Part shown: positions 7,740 to 15,729 of the stretch, piece by piece
Layout: each line of letters begins with the position of its first letter
Position numbering within the stretch: position 1 is the first letter of the stretch
NCBI GenBank assembly: GCA_947474365.1
Contig: CANJIU010000044.1
Location: 1-64,000, forward strand
Direction: 5' to 3'
Source: Opitutia bacterium
Lineage (GTDB): Bacteria; Verrucomicrobiota; Verrucomicrobiia; Opitutales; Opitutaceae
Length of the DNA stretch: 64,000 nt
Translations under genes and position numbers: made by a program
Notes under the pieces: model-generated
The model's input: the letters and a program-made list of their open reading frames with translations, nothing else
The model's database searches: none
What the model was told of the DNA's origin: nothing

Positions 7740-9812
7740 ATGATTGGTCCCGCTATGAATTCACCCGCCGGCATTTCAATTTTCGAGCAAATCGGCGGAG
7801 CGCCCGCCGTCGAAGCGACTGTCGCGGAGTTCTACCGCCGCGTCCTCGTCGACCCCGAGTTGAAGCCGTTTTTCGCCAAGACCAAGCTGAACTGGCTGGT
7901 GAAGAGCCAGGTGCGCTTTTTCACCCAGGCGCTCGGCGGCCCCGCGATCTACAAGGGCAAGGACATGAAGTCCGCGCACGCGCAATTGCCGATCGAACGC
8001 AAACATTTTGGCCAGGTCGCCCAACACCTGTCCGACACACTCGAGTCCCTCGGTGTGCCTCCCCCGCTGGTCGGCCAGATCATGAAGACCGTCGGTTCCC
8101 TCGCTCCCCAAATTGTCAACACGCCCGATTCCCCGTCCTCCTCCCAAATGAACACGCTTACCTCCCGTCTGCCCGTCGCTCGCAATGGTTCGGGCCGTTC
8201 CCCCAAGTCCGCCGCCAGCGCGCCCGTCGTCTCCCACGAGGAGCTCGCCGACCTCCGCGGCCAAATCGCCGCGATCTCTAAGGCCCAGGCCGTGATCGAG
8301 TTCAACCTCGACGGCACCGTCATCACCGCCAACGAAAACTTCCTCAAGACCCTCGGGTACACCCTTGACGAAATCAAGGGCCAGCACCACTCGATGTTCG
8401 TCGAGCCCGCCTACCGCGAGTCGGCGGAATACAAGCAGTTCTGGCGTGACCTGGGGGCCGGCAAGTACCAGGCCGCCGAATACAAACGGATCGGCAAGGG
8501 CGGCCGCGAGGTCTGGATCCAGGCCTCCTACAATCCCATCTTCGATCTCAACGGCCGTCCGTTCAAGGTGGTCAAGTTCGCCACCGACGTCACCGCGGCG
8601 GTGAACCAGCGGATCATCAATGTCCGCTACGCCTCGATGATGGAACAGGCACCGATCAACGTGATGTTCGCCGATCGCGAACTTAACATCATCTACATGA
8701 ATCCGGCGTCGCTGAAGACGTTGAAGACCTTCGAGCAGCATCTCTCGATCCGGGCCGACCAGGTGCTCGGCAAGAATGTCGACCTGTTCCACAAGAACCC
8801 CGCCCACCAGCGCCGCCTGCTCGGCGACCCGCGGAATTTGCCGCACCGCGCCAACATTGCGGTTGGGCCCGAGACGCTCGACCTCCTCGCCAGTGCGATT
8901 TACGACAACGACAAGAACTACCTCGGCACGATGGTGACCTGGGAAAAAATCACCGAACGTCTGGCCACCGAGAAACGCGAACGCGAGATGACCACCAGCC
9001 TCAAGGGCACGCTCGAGGCCGTGAGCAACAACGCCATCACGCTCGCCTCCTCCTCCGAGGAACTGTCCGCGACCGCACAGACGATGAGTTCGAACTCCGA
9101 GGAGACTTCGGCCCAGTCCAACGTCGCCGCCGCCGCCGCCGAACAGGTGAGTAAAAACGTCACCACGGTTGCCACCAGCGCCGAGGAGATGAGCGCCTCC
9201 GTCAAAGAGATCGCCAAGAACGCCGCCGAAGCCGCCCGCGTCGGCACCGCCGCCGTCAAGGTTGCCAATGACACCAACGCCACCGTCGCCAAGCTCGGCG
9301 AAAGCAGCACGGAAATTGGCAAGGTCATCAAGGTCATCACCTCGATCGCCCAGCAGACCAACCTGCTCGCCCTCAACGCCACCATCGAGGCGGCGCGGGC
9401 CGGTGAAGCCGGCAAGGGCTTCGCGGTCGTCGCCAACGAGGTCAAGGAGCTGGCCAAGCAGACCGCCGCCGCCACCGAGGATATCTCGGGCAAGATCGAG
9501 GCCATCCAGGGCGACACCAAGGGCGCCGTCACCGCGATTGCCGAAATCTCGAAGATCATCACGCGCATCAACGACATTCAAAACACGATCGCCAGCGCGG
9601 TGGAGGAACAGTCCGCCACGACCAACGAGATCGCCCGCAACGCCTCCGAGGCGGCAAAGGGCGCCAACGAAATCACCAAGAACATCACGAATGTCTCGCA
9701 GGCCGCCCGCAGCACGTCGCAGGGCGCGTCCGCAACGCTCACCGCCTCGGCCGAACTTGCCAAACTGTCGGCCGAACTGAAGAAGATCGTCGACTCGGCG
9801 AAGCTGAAGTAA
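7740..9812 (+). CDS. Soluble chemoreceptor with N-terminal truncated hemoglobin: trHb-PAS-PAS-MCP
   Basis: Residues 13-128 match group I truncated (2/2) hemoglobins: SIFEQIGG, then [15 protein letters not shown] with B10 Tyr32, SQVRFF with E11 Gln57, ALGGP, and the proximal His80 in MKSAH followed by a helix containing HFGQVAQHL. The B10 Tyr/E11 Gln pair is the distal ligand set of Mycobacterium trHbN. Two PAS domains follow (about 180-295 and 300-400). An MCP signalling domain then carries the tip [19 protein letters not shown]. No transmembrane segment is present, so it is a cytosolic receptor. Haem binding to O2, NO or CO is the likely input. Known globin-coupled receptors such as HemAT use 3/3 globins, so this fusion is unusual. 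An alternative ATG at 7755 also precedes the globin fold. Confidence 0.92.
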   Translation: MIGPAMNSPAGISIFEQIGGAPAVEATVAEFYRRVLVDPELKPFFAKTKLNWLVKSQVRFFTQALGGPAIYKGKDMKSAHAQLPIERKHFGQVAQHLSDTLESLGVPPPLVGQIMKTVGSLAPQIVNTPDSPSSSQMNTLTSRLPVARNGSGRSPKSAASAPVVSHEELADLRGQIAAISKAQAVIEFNLDGTVITANENFLKTLGYTLDEIKGQHHSMFVEPAYRESAEYKQFWRDLGAGKYQAAEYKRIGKGGREVWIQASYNPIFDLNGRPFKVVKFATDVTAAVNQRIINVRYASMMEQAPINVMFADRELNIIYMNPASLKTLKTFEQHLSIRADQVLGKNVDLFHKNPAHQRRLLGDPRNLPHRANIAVGPETLDLLASAIYDNDKNYLGTMVTWEKITERLATEKREREMTTSLKGTLEAVSNNAITLASSSEELSATAQTMSSNSEETSAQSNVAAAAAEQVSKNVTTVATSAEEMSASVKEIAKNAAEAARVGTAAVKVANDTNATVAKLGESSTEIGKVIKVITSIAQQTNLLALNATIEAARAGEAGKGFAVVANEVKELAKQTAAATEDISGKIEAIQGDTKGAVTAIAEISKIITRINDIQNTIASAVEEQSATTNEIARNASEAAKGANEITKNITNVSQAARSTSQGASATLTASAELAKLSAELKKIVDSAKLK

Positions 9813-9823
9813 TCACTCGAATG

Positions 9824-9853
9824 GCGGGCGCGACCCATTGCGGTCGCGCCCGC
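9824..9853 (+). terminator. Perfect 12-bp GC-rich stem-loop after the globin receptor gene
   Basis: GCGGGCGCGACC (9824-9835) pairs perfectly with GGTCGCGCCCGC (9842-9853) across a 6-base loop, 11 bases after the receptor stop. There is no T-run, so it is either a partial or factor-assisted terminator, or an RNA processing/stability hairpin that sets lower expression of the downstream genes. It also argues that the next gene starts at 9884 and not at the in-frame ATG at 9821, which lies at the base of the stem. Confidence 0.55.
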
Positions 9854-9883
9854 GTCCCTCCTCTCAATCCCACCCACTCCCCC

Positions 9884-10666
9884 ATGGTCACCCCCGCTTC
9901 CCTCGTCCTCGACCAACTGAACTCTTCGCGCTCCAGCCTGGATCTCGACGAGCAGTCCATCAACCCGCGGGAGCTCTCGCTCTCCACCTTGATGAGGGAG
10001 CTCAACCTGCAGAACCGGCCCTCCTGGCTGCTCTGCCGGCTCATGAACATCCTTGAGCAAAAGCGGCAGGCTCAGGGCCTCGGCTGGTCCCGGCCCTGGA
10101 ACAAGACCGGCCTGACGGTTTTCCGCACCCATACGCAAAAGGTGGCGGACGATGTGGATTACTTCGCCCCGGTGTTTGCCGTGCTCGCCCGGCTGCTGCC
10201 CCACGCGCCCATCGCCTACCAGGCGTTCGCCGCCGAACTGCTCGCCGATCCCACGCTCATGGCGTTCACCTTCTATCACAATCGCCAGACCGAGGGAGCC
10301 CAGTACGAGGGCCTCACGCTCTCGCTCGGCCGCAAGGTCACGGGGGACACGTCCAAACGGGATCGCCTCGATCTCATTCTCGAGGACCAGCGCGACGGCG
10401 GCCGGGTCGACGGCACTGTTGACCTGCTCCGACTCTACGTCTGCCCCTGGTCGGAATACCAGGACGGTCGCCGCCATCATCTGCTTGAAGCGCGCGAGTT
10501 CTCCGCCGAGGATCGAGCCGATGTTCAGGCTCTCTACGAAAATTGCGTCGCGGCGTACCACATTTGGAAGAACGACGACCGCCGCCAATGGAGTCATTGG
10601 TCAGCCAACTACATCGACTACTTCGGTTCGCGGTCCTTCATCCCCATCGGCACTGCGTTCCACTGA
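9884..10666 (+). CDS. Uncharacterised cytoplasmic protein of the chemosensory cluster
   Basis: This 260-residue soluble protein has no signal peptide, no membrane segment and no family I recognise. It begins MVTPASLVLDQLNSSRSSLD, is rich in Arg, Asp and Leu, and ends FGSRSFIPIGTAFH. Trp and Tyr residues concentrate in the C-terminal third (CPWSEYQDG, AYHIWKNDD, WSHWSANYIDYFG), which suggests a folded alpha/beta or beta-rich domain and not a coiled coil. The ATG at 9884 was chosen because the stem-loop at 9824-9853 covers the earlier in-frame ATG. The 81-residue protein and the UbiB-like kinase follow after 15 bases, so the three probably form a sub-operon. Function is unknown. Confidence 0.75.
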   Translation: MVTPASLVLDQLNSSRSSLDLDEQSINPRELSLSTLMRELNLQNRPSWLLCRLMNILEQKRQAQGLGWSRPWNKTGLTVFRTHTQKVADDVDYFAPVFAVLARLLPHAPIAYQAFAAELLADPTLMAFTFYHNRQTEGAQYEGLTLSLGRKVTGDTSKRDRLDLILEDQRDGGRVDGTVDLLRLYVCPWSEYQDGRRHHLLEAREFSAEDRADVQALYENCVAAYHIWKNDDRRQWSHWSANYIDYFGSRSFIPIGTAFH

Positions 10667-10681
10667 GGCGTCCTCCGCACC

Positions 10682-10927
10682 GTGAGTGCGACCGCCCTCT
10701 GCATTCAGGTGACCGAACGCGGAGAGAACCGCGTTCGAATCACCTTCGACGCCGCCGCCACGGACAACCTGCCGGATCTGATCCCGCCTGACGTCCTGCC
10801 CAAGCTGGCCGCCCGCAACATCGACGCCGCGCGGATCGCGGTGGAAGCACGGGAGCGAAACTACGCACCCGCCGAACTTTTTGTCCTCCAGGAAGGCGAA
10901 CGCACGCTCCGCGTCTGGCTCGAGTGA
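10682..10927 (+). CDS. Small protein homologous to the C-terminal tail of the adjacent UbiB-like kinase
   Basis: This 81-residue protein starts at GTG and overlaps the next gene by GTGA. Nearly its whole length aligns with the last ~78 residues of the UbiB-like kinase that follows. Shared features are an initial beta hairpin (LCIQV versus LHIDV), the LIP turn, a D-A-R-helix-AR segment, YAPAELF versus YAPQELF, and terminal RVWLE versus RIWIE. It looks like a free-standing copy of an accessory domain. It could bind the same partner as the kinase tail, or dimerise with it. No known domain name is recognised. Function is unknown, but the pairing is directly visible in the sequence. Confidence 0.75.
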   Translation: MSATALCIQVTERGENRVRITFDAAATDNLPDLIPPDVLPKLAARNIDAARIAVEARERNYAPAELFVLQEGERTLRVWLE

Positions 10928-12501
10928 ACGACGCCACCATGCCCGCCCCGTCGTCCCAAAATTCGGCGCCGACGAGTCGGCGTTCGTCGCTCCTCCGTCC
11001 CTTCCAGCTCGCCCGACTCGCCACCGTCTCGCTCGGTGCCCGGCTCTCCACGCACCCGGCCCGCCGCGAGCGCGCCCTGCAACGGGTGGTCGCCCAGATG
11101 GCCAGGATGCATGGTCTGCCGCAGAAGATCGGCCAGATCCTCGCCTCGGCGGAGCTCGACGGCGACGCGACCCACTTTGCCTCGCTCACCGCCCACCGCG
11201 CGTCGGCCCTGCCCGCCGCCGAGGCCCGGCGAATCGTGGCCGCTCACCTCGGTCGCCCCCTCGAAGAGGTTTTCTCCGAATTCAATCCGATCGGAATTGC
11301 CGCCTCGATCGGTCAGGTCCACCGCGCGCGCCTGCGTGACGGGCGCGAGGTGGCGGTCAAATTTCAGCATCCCGGCATCGCTGCAACGCTCGGAGCCGAC
11401 CTCCGCGCCTTGGGATGGCTTGTGACACCGCTCGGGAATCTGCGCCGTGATTTTGATCTGGCCGGCTATCGCGCCGAACTCGGCGAGCGCCTCGCGGCCG
11501 AACTCGATTATGAACGGGAGTCCGCTGCAATCCGGGAGTTTGCCGCCCAGCGCGGGGGCGCCCCGGACGTGCTCTTGCCCGAGTGTTGCGAGGAACTCCG
11601 CCGGCCCGGGCTCCTGGTGATGACCTGGGTCGACGGGGCAGACATCGAGACAGCACGCCGCTGGAGCACGGACGTTCGCCAACCGCTGGCCCGCTGCCTG
11701 GTCCGACTCTTCCTCGAGGGCGCGCTGCGCGACCGCCTGCTGCACGCCGACCCGCATCCCGGCAATTATCGCTTTCTCGCGCAAGGTCCGGCTGGAGCTC
11801 CGGCGGTCGGCTTACTCGACTTCGGCTCGATGCATTCGCTCCGGCCGGAGGAATCCACCGCCATCGCGGCGGTGATCACCGCCGCGCGTACCGGAGCAAT
11901 CGACGAGGCGTTCGCGTGGCAGTTTCACCTCGCGTTTGGCTACGACCCGACGGCGCTGGCGCCGCTGCGCACGCTGTTGCCAGCAGTGCTGCGGGAATTG
12001 CTCCGGCCCGTCGCGGATCCGGGTGACTTTTCCGTGTCGGACTGGGCACCAGGCGAGTCGCTGGCGGCCCTGCTCGGGCCGCACCGGATCGCCTATCGGG
12101 TGGCGGCACCGCCCTCGTTCCTCTTCCTCATTCGCGCCTGGCACGGCCTGGTGCACTACCTGCGCGCGTTGGCCTGTCCAGTGGACTGGTCCGGCCTGGC
12201 GGCACCGCTCCTGCCCGCCTCCGCCCCCATCGCCCCAGTGGAGGCACCCCGCCCCACTCCGGGCACCGTGCTTCACATCGACGTGCGGCAGGACGACCGG
12301 GAGCTGGTCCGCCTGCAATTGCCGGGCCGTTCCGCCGCGTCGCTCGCCTCGTTGATCCCACTCGAACACCGGGCGCGCCTCGACGCGCGGGGCTTCGATC
12401 CCGCCCGCCTTTCCGCCCGCGCACGGGAAACTGGATACGCCCCGCAGGAGTTGTTCCGCCTCAGCGAAGCGGGGCGGACGGTGCGAATCTGGATCGAATA
12501 G
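10924..12501 (+). CDS. UbiB/ABC1 (AarF)-family atypical kinase with an extra C-terminal domain
   Basis: The 525-residue protein carries the UbiB-family signatures: the KxGQ motif (K68-Q71 in LPQKIGQ), an Ala-rich nucleotide loop GIAASIGQVH instead of a Gly-rich loop, the ATP-binding Lys146 in VAVKFQHPG, the ExD-type segment ELDYERES, the catalytic HADPHPGN (274-281) and LLDFGSM with the metal-binding Asp299. Family members support ubiquinone or lipid metabolism and are ATPases/atypical kinases. The C-terminus lacks the two membrane helices of canonical UbiB. Instead it has a ~78-residue domain that matches the 81-residue protein encoded immediately upstream. The start is GTG at 10924, with an ATG at 10939 as alternative. 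Its position inside a chemotaxis cluster is unexpected; a signalling or modifying role there is inference. Confidence 0.88.
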   Translation: MNDATMPAPSSQNSAPTSRRSSLLRPFQLARLATVSLGARLSTHPARRERALQRVVAQMARMHGLPQKIGQILASAELDGDATHFASLTAHRASALPAAEARRIVAAHLGRPLEEVFSEFNPIGIAASIGQVHRARLRDGREVAVKFQHPGIAATLGADLRALGWLVTPLGNLRRDFDLAGYRAELGERLAAELDYERESAAIREFAAQRGGAPDVLLPECCEELRRPGLLVMTWVDGADIETARRWSTDVRQPLARCLVRLFLEGALRDRLLHADPHPGNYRFLAQGPAGAPAVGLLDFGSMHSLRPEESTAIAAVITAARTGAIDEAFAWQFHLAFGYDPTALAPLRTLLPAVLRELLRPVADPGDFSVSDWAPGESLAALLGPHRIAYRVAAPPSFLFLIRAWHGLVHYLRALACPVDWSGLAAPLLPASAPIAPVEAPRPTPGTVLHIDVRQDDRELVRLQLPGRSAASLASLIPLEHRARLDARGFDPARLSARARETGYAPQELFRLSEAGRTVRIWIE

Positions 12502-12567
12502 CAAGATTCTCCACAAGCCGGGGCGGGTTTGTGCCGTAGAGGATGCCGTCACCTCTTTGTTTTCACC

Positions 12568-12936
12568 ATGCGCCTTCTCATCGTTGACGACTCCAAGACC
12601 ATGCGGTCGATCCTTTCGGCCTACGCCCGGCAACTCGCCTGCGAGACCGTCGAAGCCGAGGACGGCCGCCTCGCCCTGGATCGCCTGGAACACGATTCCG
12701 ATTTCGACGCCGTTCTCATCGACTGGGACATGCCGAACATGAACGGCCTTGAGTTGCTGAAGGAGATCCGTGGCAATCCCCAGTTTGACGGGATCAAGGC
12801 GATGATGGTCACATCGCAAAGCTCGTTCGACCGGGTTTCCCAGGCCCTGACGATCGGGGCCGACGACTACCTGATGAAACCGCTCGATGAGGCGATGCTG
12901 GCCGACAAGCTCCGCCTCCTCGGACTGCTCAATTGA
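12568..12936 (+). CDS. cheY: Second CheY-like response regulator
   Basis: The 122-residue stand-alone receiver has an acidic pair in LLIVDDSKTMR, phospho-acceptor D52 in LIDWDMP, VTSQSS and a conserved Lys in YLMKPL. The SKTMR motif after the acidic pair is typical of CheY and CheY-like partners of CheA. ATG 12568 was chosen because it lies directly before the first strand; the in-frame upstream extension has no homologous content. It is followed by the double-receiver protein after 5 bases. Two CheYs served by one CheA suggest either two outputs or one acting as a phosphate sink. Confidence 0.92.
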   Translation: MRLLIVDDSKTMRSILSAYARQLACETVEAEDGRLALDRLEHDSDFDAVLIDWDMPNMNGLELLKEIRGNPQFDGIKAMMVTSQSSFDRVSQALTIGADDYLMKPLDEAMLADKLRLLGLLN

Positions 12937-12941
12937 CCGCC

Positions 12942-13745
12942 ATGCCCCGAATCCGCGCCCTGGTGGTGGACGATGCCACGTTCATGCGGCGCCTGCTCAC
13001 GGAAGTGTTGCAGACCGACGCCGTCATCGAGGTCGTGGGATCGGCCCACGACGGGGAGGCGGCGCTGCACGCAATTCGGACCCTGCGTCCCGACGTCGTC
13101 ACGTTCGACCTCGAGATGCCGGGACTGGACGGACTCGCCGCGCTCGCACGGATCAGCACCCAGTGGCCGCGTTTGCCCGTGATCGTCGTATCCGGAGCAG
13201 ACCTTCACGGGAGTCGCATCGCCCAACTGGCCGTCGCCGCCGGCGCGGCCGATTATGTGACCAAGCCGTCCGGCCAAACCGGCATCGGGGAAGCCTTTGC
13301 CTACTTCCGCACGACGCTGGTGCCCCGTATCCACCAACTCACCGCCGCCGTCCAGCACCGCCATGTCCTCGTCGCCGACGACGGGTCAGTCAACCGGGCC
13401 ATTCTCCGCCGGATGCTACAATCGCTCCATTGCACCGTGGTCGAGGCGAGCGATGGCGAAGAAGCGGTGGCGAGAGCGAGGGCCACCTCCCCCGAGCTGA
13501 TCTTCATGGACTCTGAAATGCCCCGGGTCCCGGGATGCGAAGCGACCCGGCAAATCCGCCGGCGGGAATCCGAAACGCAGAGTCGCAGCTTCATCGTCGG
13601 AATTTCCGCGGCCGACAGCGCGGAGGTCCGGACCGCCTGCCTTTCTTCCGGCATGGACGATTTCATGTTCAAGCCATTCCAGTTGAATTTTGTCCGCCTG
13701 ATGGTGAACCGGTGTTCAACCCACCCCATGTCCGCTGTCGCCTGA
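12942..13745 (+). CDS. Double-receiver response regulator derived from CheB (REC-REC, no esterase)
   Basis: The 267-residue protein starts at ATG 12942; a TTG at 12933 that overlaps the preceding cheY is less likely. Receiver 1 (1-125) has D56 in TFDLEMPG and K109 in YVTKPSG and is closely similar to the receiver of the following cheB: MPRIRALVVDDATFMRRLL against MPKLRALVVDDAVVMRRLL. The CheB linker sequence LVPRIH is still recognisable near 130. Where cheB continues into a methylesterase, this gene continues into a second receiver (about 140-262) with D190 in IFMDSEMP and a Lys in MFKPF. It looks like a cheB duplicate whose effector was replaced. It may compete with CheB for CheA phosphate or act as a phosphorelay or sink; this is inference. 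Confidence 0.87.
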   Translation: MPRIRALVVDDATFMRRLLTEVLQTDAVIEVVGSAHDGEAALHAIRTLRPDVVTFDLEMPGLDGLAALARISTQWPRLPVIVVSGADLHGSRIAQLAVAAGAADYVTKPSGQTGIGEAFAYFRTTLVPRIHQLTAAVQHRHVLVADDGSVNRAILRRMLQSLHCTVVEASDGEEAVARARATSPELIFMDSEMPRVPGCEATRQIRRRESETQSRSFIVGISAADSAEVRTACLSSGMDDFMFKPFQLNFVRLMVNRCSTHPMSAVA

Positions 13746-13750
13746 CCACC

Positions 13751-14827
13751 ATGCCAAAACTTCGTGCCCTGGTCGTTGATGATGCCGTGGTGATGCGGCG
13801 GCTGCTCACCGAAGTCCTGCAACGCGATCCCCAGATCGAGGTGGTCGGCACCGCGCCGAATGGTCGCATCGCGCTGCAGAAGATCCCGCAGATCAATCCC
13901 GACTTTCTCACCCTCGACGTGGAGATGCCGGAGCTCGATGGCCTGCAAACGCTGCGGGAACTCCGCCTCACCTACCCGAAGCTCCCGGTGATCATGCTTT
14001 CGCTGCTCACCAAACGGGGCGCCGCCTCGACGCTCGACGCCCTCGCGGCCGGGGCCAACGACTACGTCACCAAGCCGGCCGACTCGTCGAATCTCGCCGA
14101 GAGCATCGCCCGGCTCGAGGCCGAGTTGTTGCCGAAAATTCACGCGCATTTCCCGACCCCGGTCTTTTCGGCTCCGGTCGCTCCGCCCCCGATGGCAAAG
14201 CGAAGGATCGAAAGCTTTGTCAGTGGCTCGAAGCCCATTGAGTTGGTCTGTATCGCCACCTCGACCGGTGGCCCGAACGCGCTCTCTGATCTCTTCCAGG
14301 GCTTCACCACTCCCATCCCCGTGCCAGTCGTCATCGTGCAGCACATGCCGCCCATGTTCACCCAGATGCTGGCGGATCGGCTCGACGCCCAGAAGGGCCC
14401 GCTCCGCTGCCGGGAGGCCGTCGAAGGCGAAATCCTGACTCCGGGTTGTGCCTACATCGCCCCCGGGGGCTCGCACCTTTCCGTGACCCGGATCGCGACC
14501 GGCCAATTCGTTTCCCACCTGCTCGACTCGCCGCCGGAAAACTCCTGCCGGCCGGCCGCCGATGTGCTCTTCCGCTCCGCCGCCGCGACCGGCGCGCACC
14601 TCCTCGCCGTCGTCATGACGGGCATGGGGCAGGACGGCCTCCGGGGTTGCGTCAATATCAGCGAACGGCAGGGCCAGATCATTGTGCAAGATCAGGCCAC
14701 GTCGGTCGTGTGGGGCATGCCCGGCGCCGTCGCCGAAGCCGGTCTCGCCCAAGCCATCATCCCACTCCACGCGATCGCTCCCGAAATCACCCGGCGGATC
14801 GGCGCCCACAGCCTCCTCGCCGTATGA
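13751..14827 (+). CDS. cheB: CheB, chemoreceptor glutamate methylesterase/deamidase
   Basis: The 358-residue protein has a receiver domain (D10/D11, phospho-acceptor D56 in LDVEMP, K108 in YVTKPAD), a Pro-rich linker and the CheB esterase. The catalytic triad is visible: Ser171 in ATSTGGP, His198 in VQHMPP and Asp295 in MTGMGQDG. It removes methyl groups from receptor glutamates when phosphorylated by CheA, providing adaptation together with the CheR that overlaps its stop by ATGA. The start is ATG 13751, directly before the first beta strand; a longer in-frame extension lies within the preceding gene and is rejected. Confidence 0.95.
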   Translation: MPKLRALVVDDAVVMRRLLTEVLQRDPQIEVVGTAPNGRIALQKIPQINPDFLTLDVEMPELDGLQTLRELRLTYPKLPVIMLSLLTKRGAASTLDALAAGANDYVTKPADSSNLAESIARLEAELLPKIHAHFPTPVFSAPVAPPPMAKRRIESFVSGSKPIELVCIATSTGGPNALSDLFQGFTTPIPVPVVIVQHMPPMFTQMLADRLDAQKGPLRCREAVEGEILTPGCAYIAPGGSHLSVTRIATGQFVSHLLDSPPENSCRPAADVLFRSAAATGAHLLAVVMTGMGQDGLRGCVNISERQGQIIVQDQATSVVWGMPGAVAEAGLAQAIIPLHAIAPEITRRIGAHSLLAV

Positions 14828-15654
14828 CGACCGATCTCCAACTCGCCCCGCTCGGTCTCGATAATTTCCGGTTCATCCGGGATTTGCTCCAGCGGGAAGC
14901 CGCGATCGTCATCGAATCCGGCAAGGAATATCTGGTCGAGACCCGCCTCGCCCGGGTCGCCACCCGCAATGGCTATGCCAGTGTCAACGCCCTGATCGAA
15001 CAGATGCGGTTCGGCACGGGCATCCATCCGAACCTCATCTCAGAGACGGTGGACGCGCTCACCACCAACGAGACGCTGTTTTTCCGGGACGCCAATCCGT
15101 TTGACGCCCTCCGGGACCAGATCATCCCTGAGTTTTGCGCCAAACGGCCCGGCGCGACGTTGAATATCTGGTCCGCCGCATCCTCCACCGGTCAGGAGGC
15201 GTACAGCATCGCGATGCTCCTGGCCGAGCATTTTCCCAATCTGTCCACTCGGATCGTCGGCACGGACCTTTCTCCCACGGTCATCGCCCGCGCGCGGGCC
15301 GGCCTGTATCAGCAAATCGAGGTCAACCGCGGCCTGCCGGCCAAACTTCTGATCAAGTATTTCCGCCAGGACGGCACGAATTGGCAGATCGCCGATTCGA
15401 TCCGGCAACGAGTGGAATTTCGGGAGATGAACCTGATTCGCCCGTGGCCCGTGCTCCCAAGCTGTCACGTGGTGCTGATCCGCAATGTGATGATCTATTT
15501 CGACATTGAAACGCGCCGGCAGATCCTGCGCCAGCTCCGCCAGGTCCTCGCCCCCGGCGGCTACCTCGGCCTGGGCGGAGCGGAAACCACCGTGACCGTC
15601 GACCCGGCCTTCGTCCCGGTGCCGGTCGGCCGCGCCACGTTCTACCAATTGTAG
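14824..15654 (+). CDS. cheR: CheR, chemoreceptor glutamate methyltransferase
   Basis: This 276-residue S-adenosylmethionine-dependent methyltransferase has the all-alpha N-terminal domain, ending in the signature TTNETLFFRD at about residues 80-89. The SAM-binding loop follows as IWSAASSTGQEAYSIAM (115-131), with GTDLS and the RNVMIYFD motif further on. It methylates receptor glutamates and opposes CheB. There is no C-terminal TPR extension. It starts inside the cheB stop by ATGA overlap and is the last gene of the cluster. The globin receptor has no C-terminal NWETF-type tether, so CheR would have to act without it. Confidence 0.95.
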   Translation: MTTDLQLAPLGLDNFRFIRDLLQREAAIVIESGKEYLVETRLARVATRNGYASVNALIEQMRFGTGIHPNLISETVDALTTNETLFFRDANPFDALRDQIIPEFCAKRPGATLNIWSAASSTGQEAYSIAMLLAEHFPNLSTRIVGTDLSPTVIARARAGLYQQIEVNRGLPAKLLIKYFRQDGTNWQIADSIRQRVEFREMNLIRPWPVLPSCHVVLIRNVMIYFDIETRRQILRQLRQVLAPGGYLGLGGAETTVTVDPAFVPVPVGRATFYQL

Positions 15655-15673
15655 GACGGCTAACGACGCCGTC
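15655..15673 (+). terminator. Short stem-loop after cheR
   Basis: GACGGC (15655-15660) pairs with GCCGTC (15668-15673) around a 7-base loop immediately after the cheR stop; only two T residues follow. It is a weak candidate terminator for the chemosensory cluster, located between convergent genes. Confidence 0.35.
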
Positions 15674-15729
15674 TTGACGCGCGTGACGAACGCCGCCCCT
15701 CCCCCCGGGCGCTGCCACTGGTGTCGGCG

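Noticed and set aside
7776-9581. A 601-codon minus-strand frame opposite the globin chemoreceptor
   Set aside because: The composition is a mirror of the MCP codons (GGxGGD runs), and the plus strand has convincing globin, PAS and MCP motifs.
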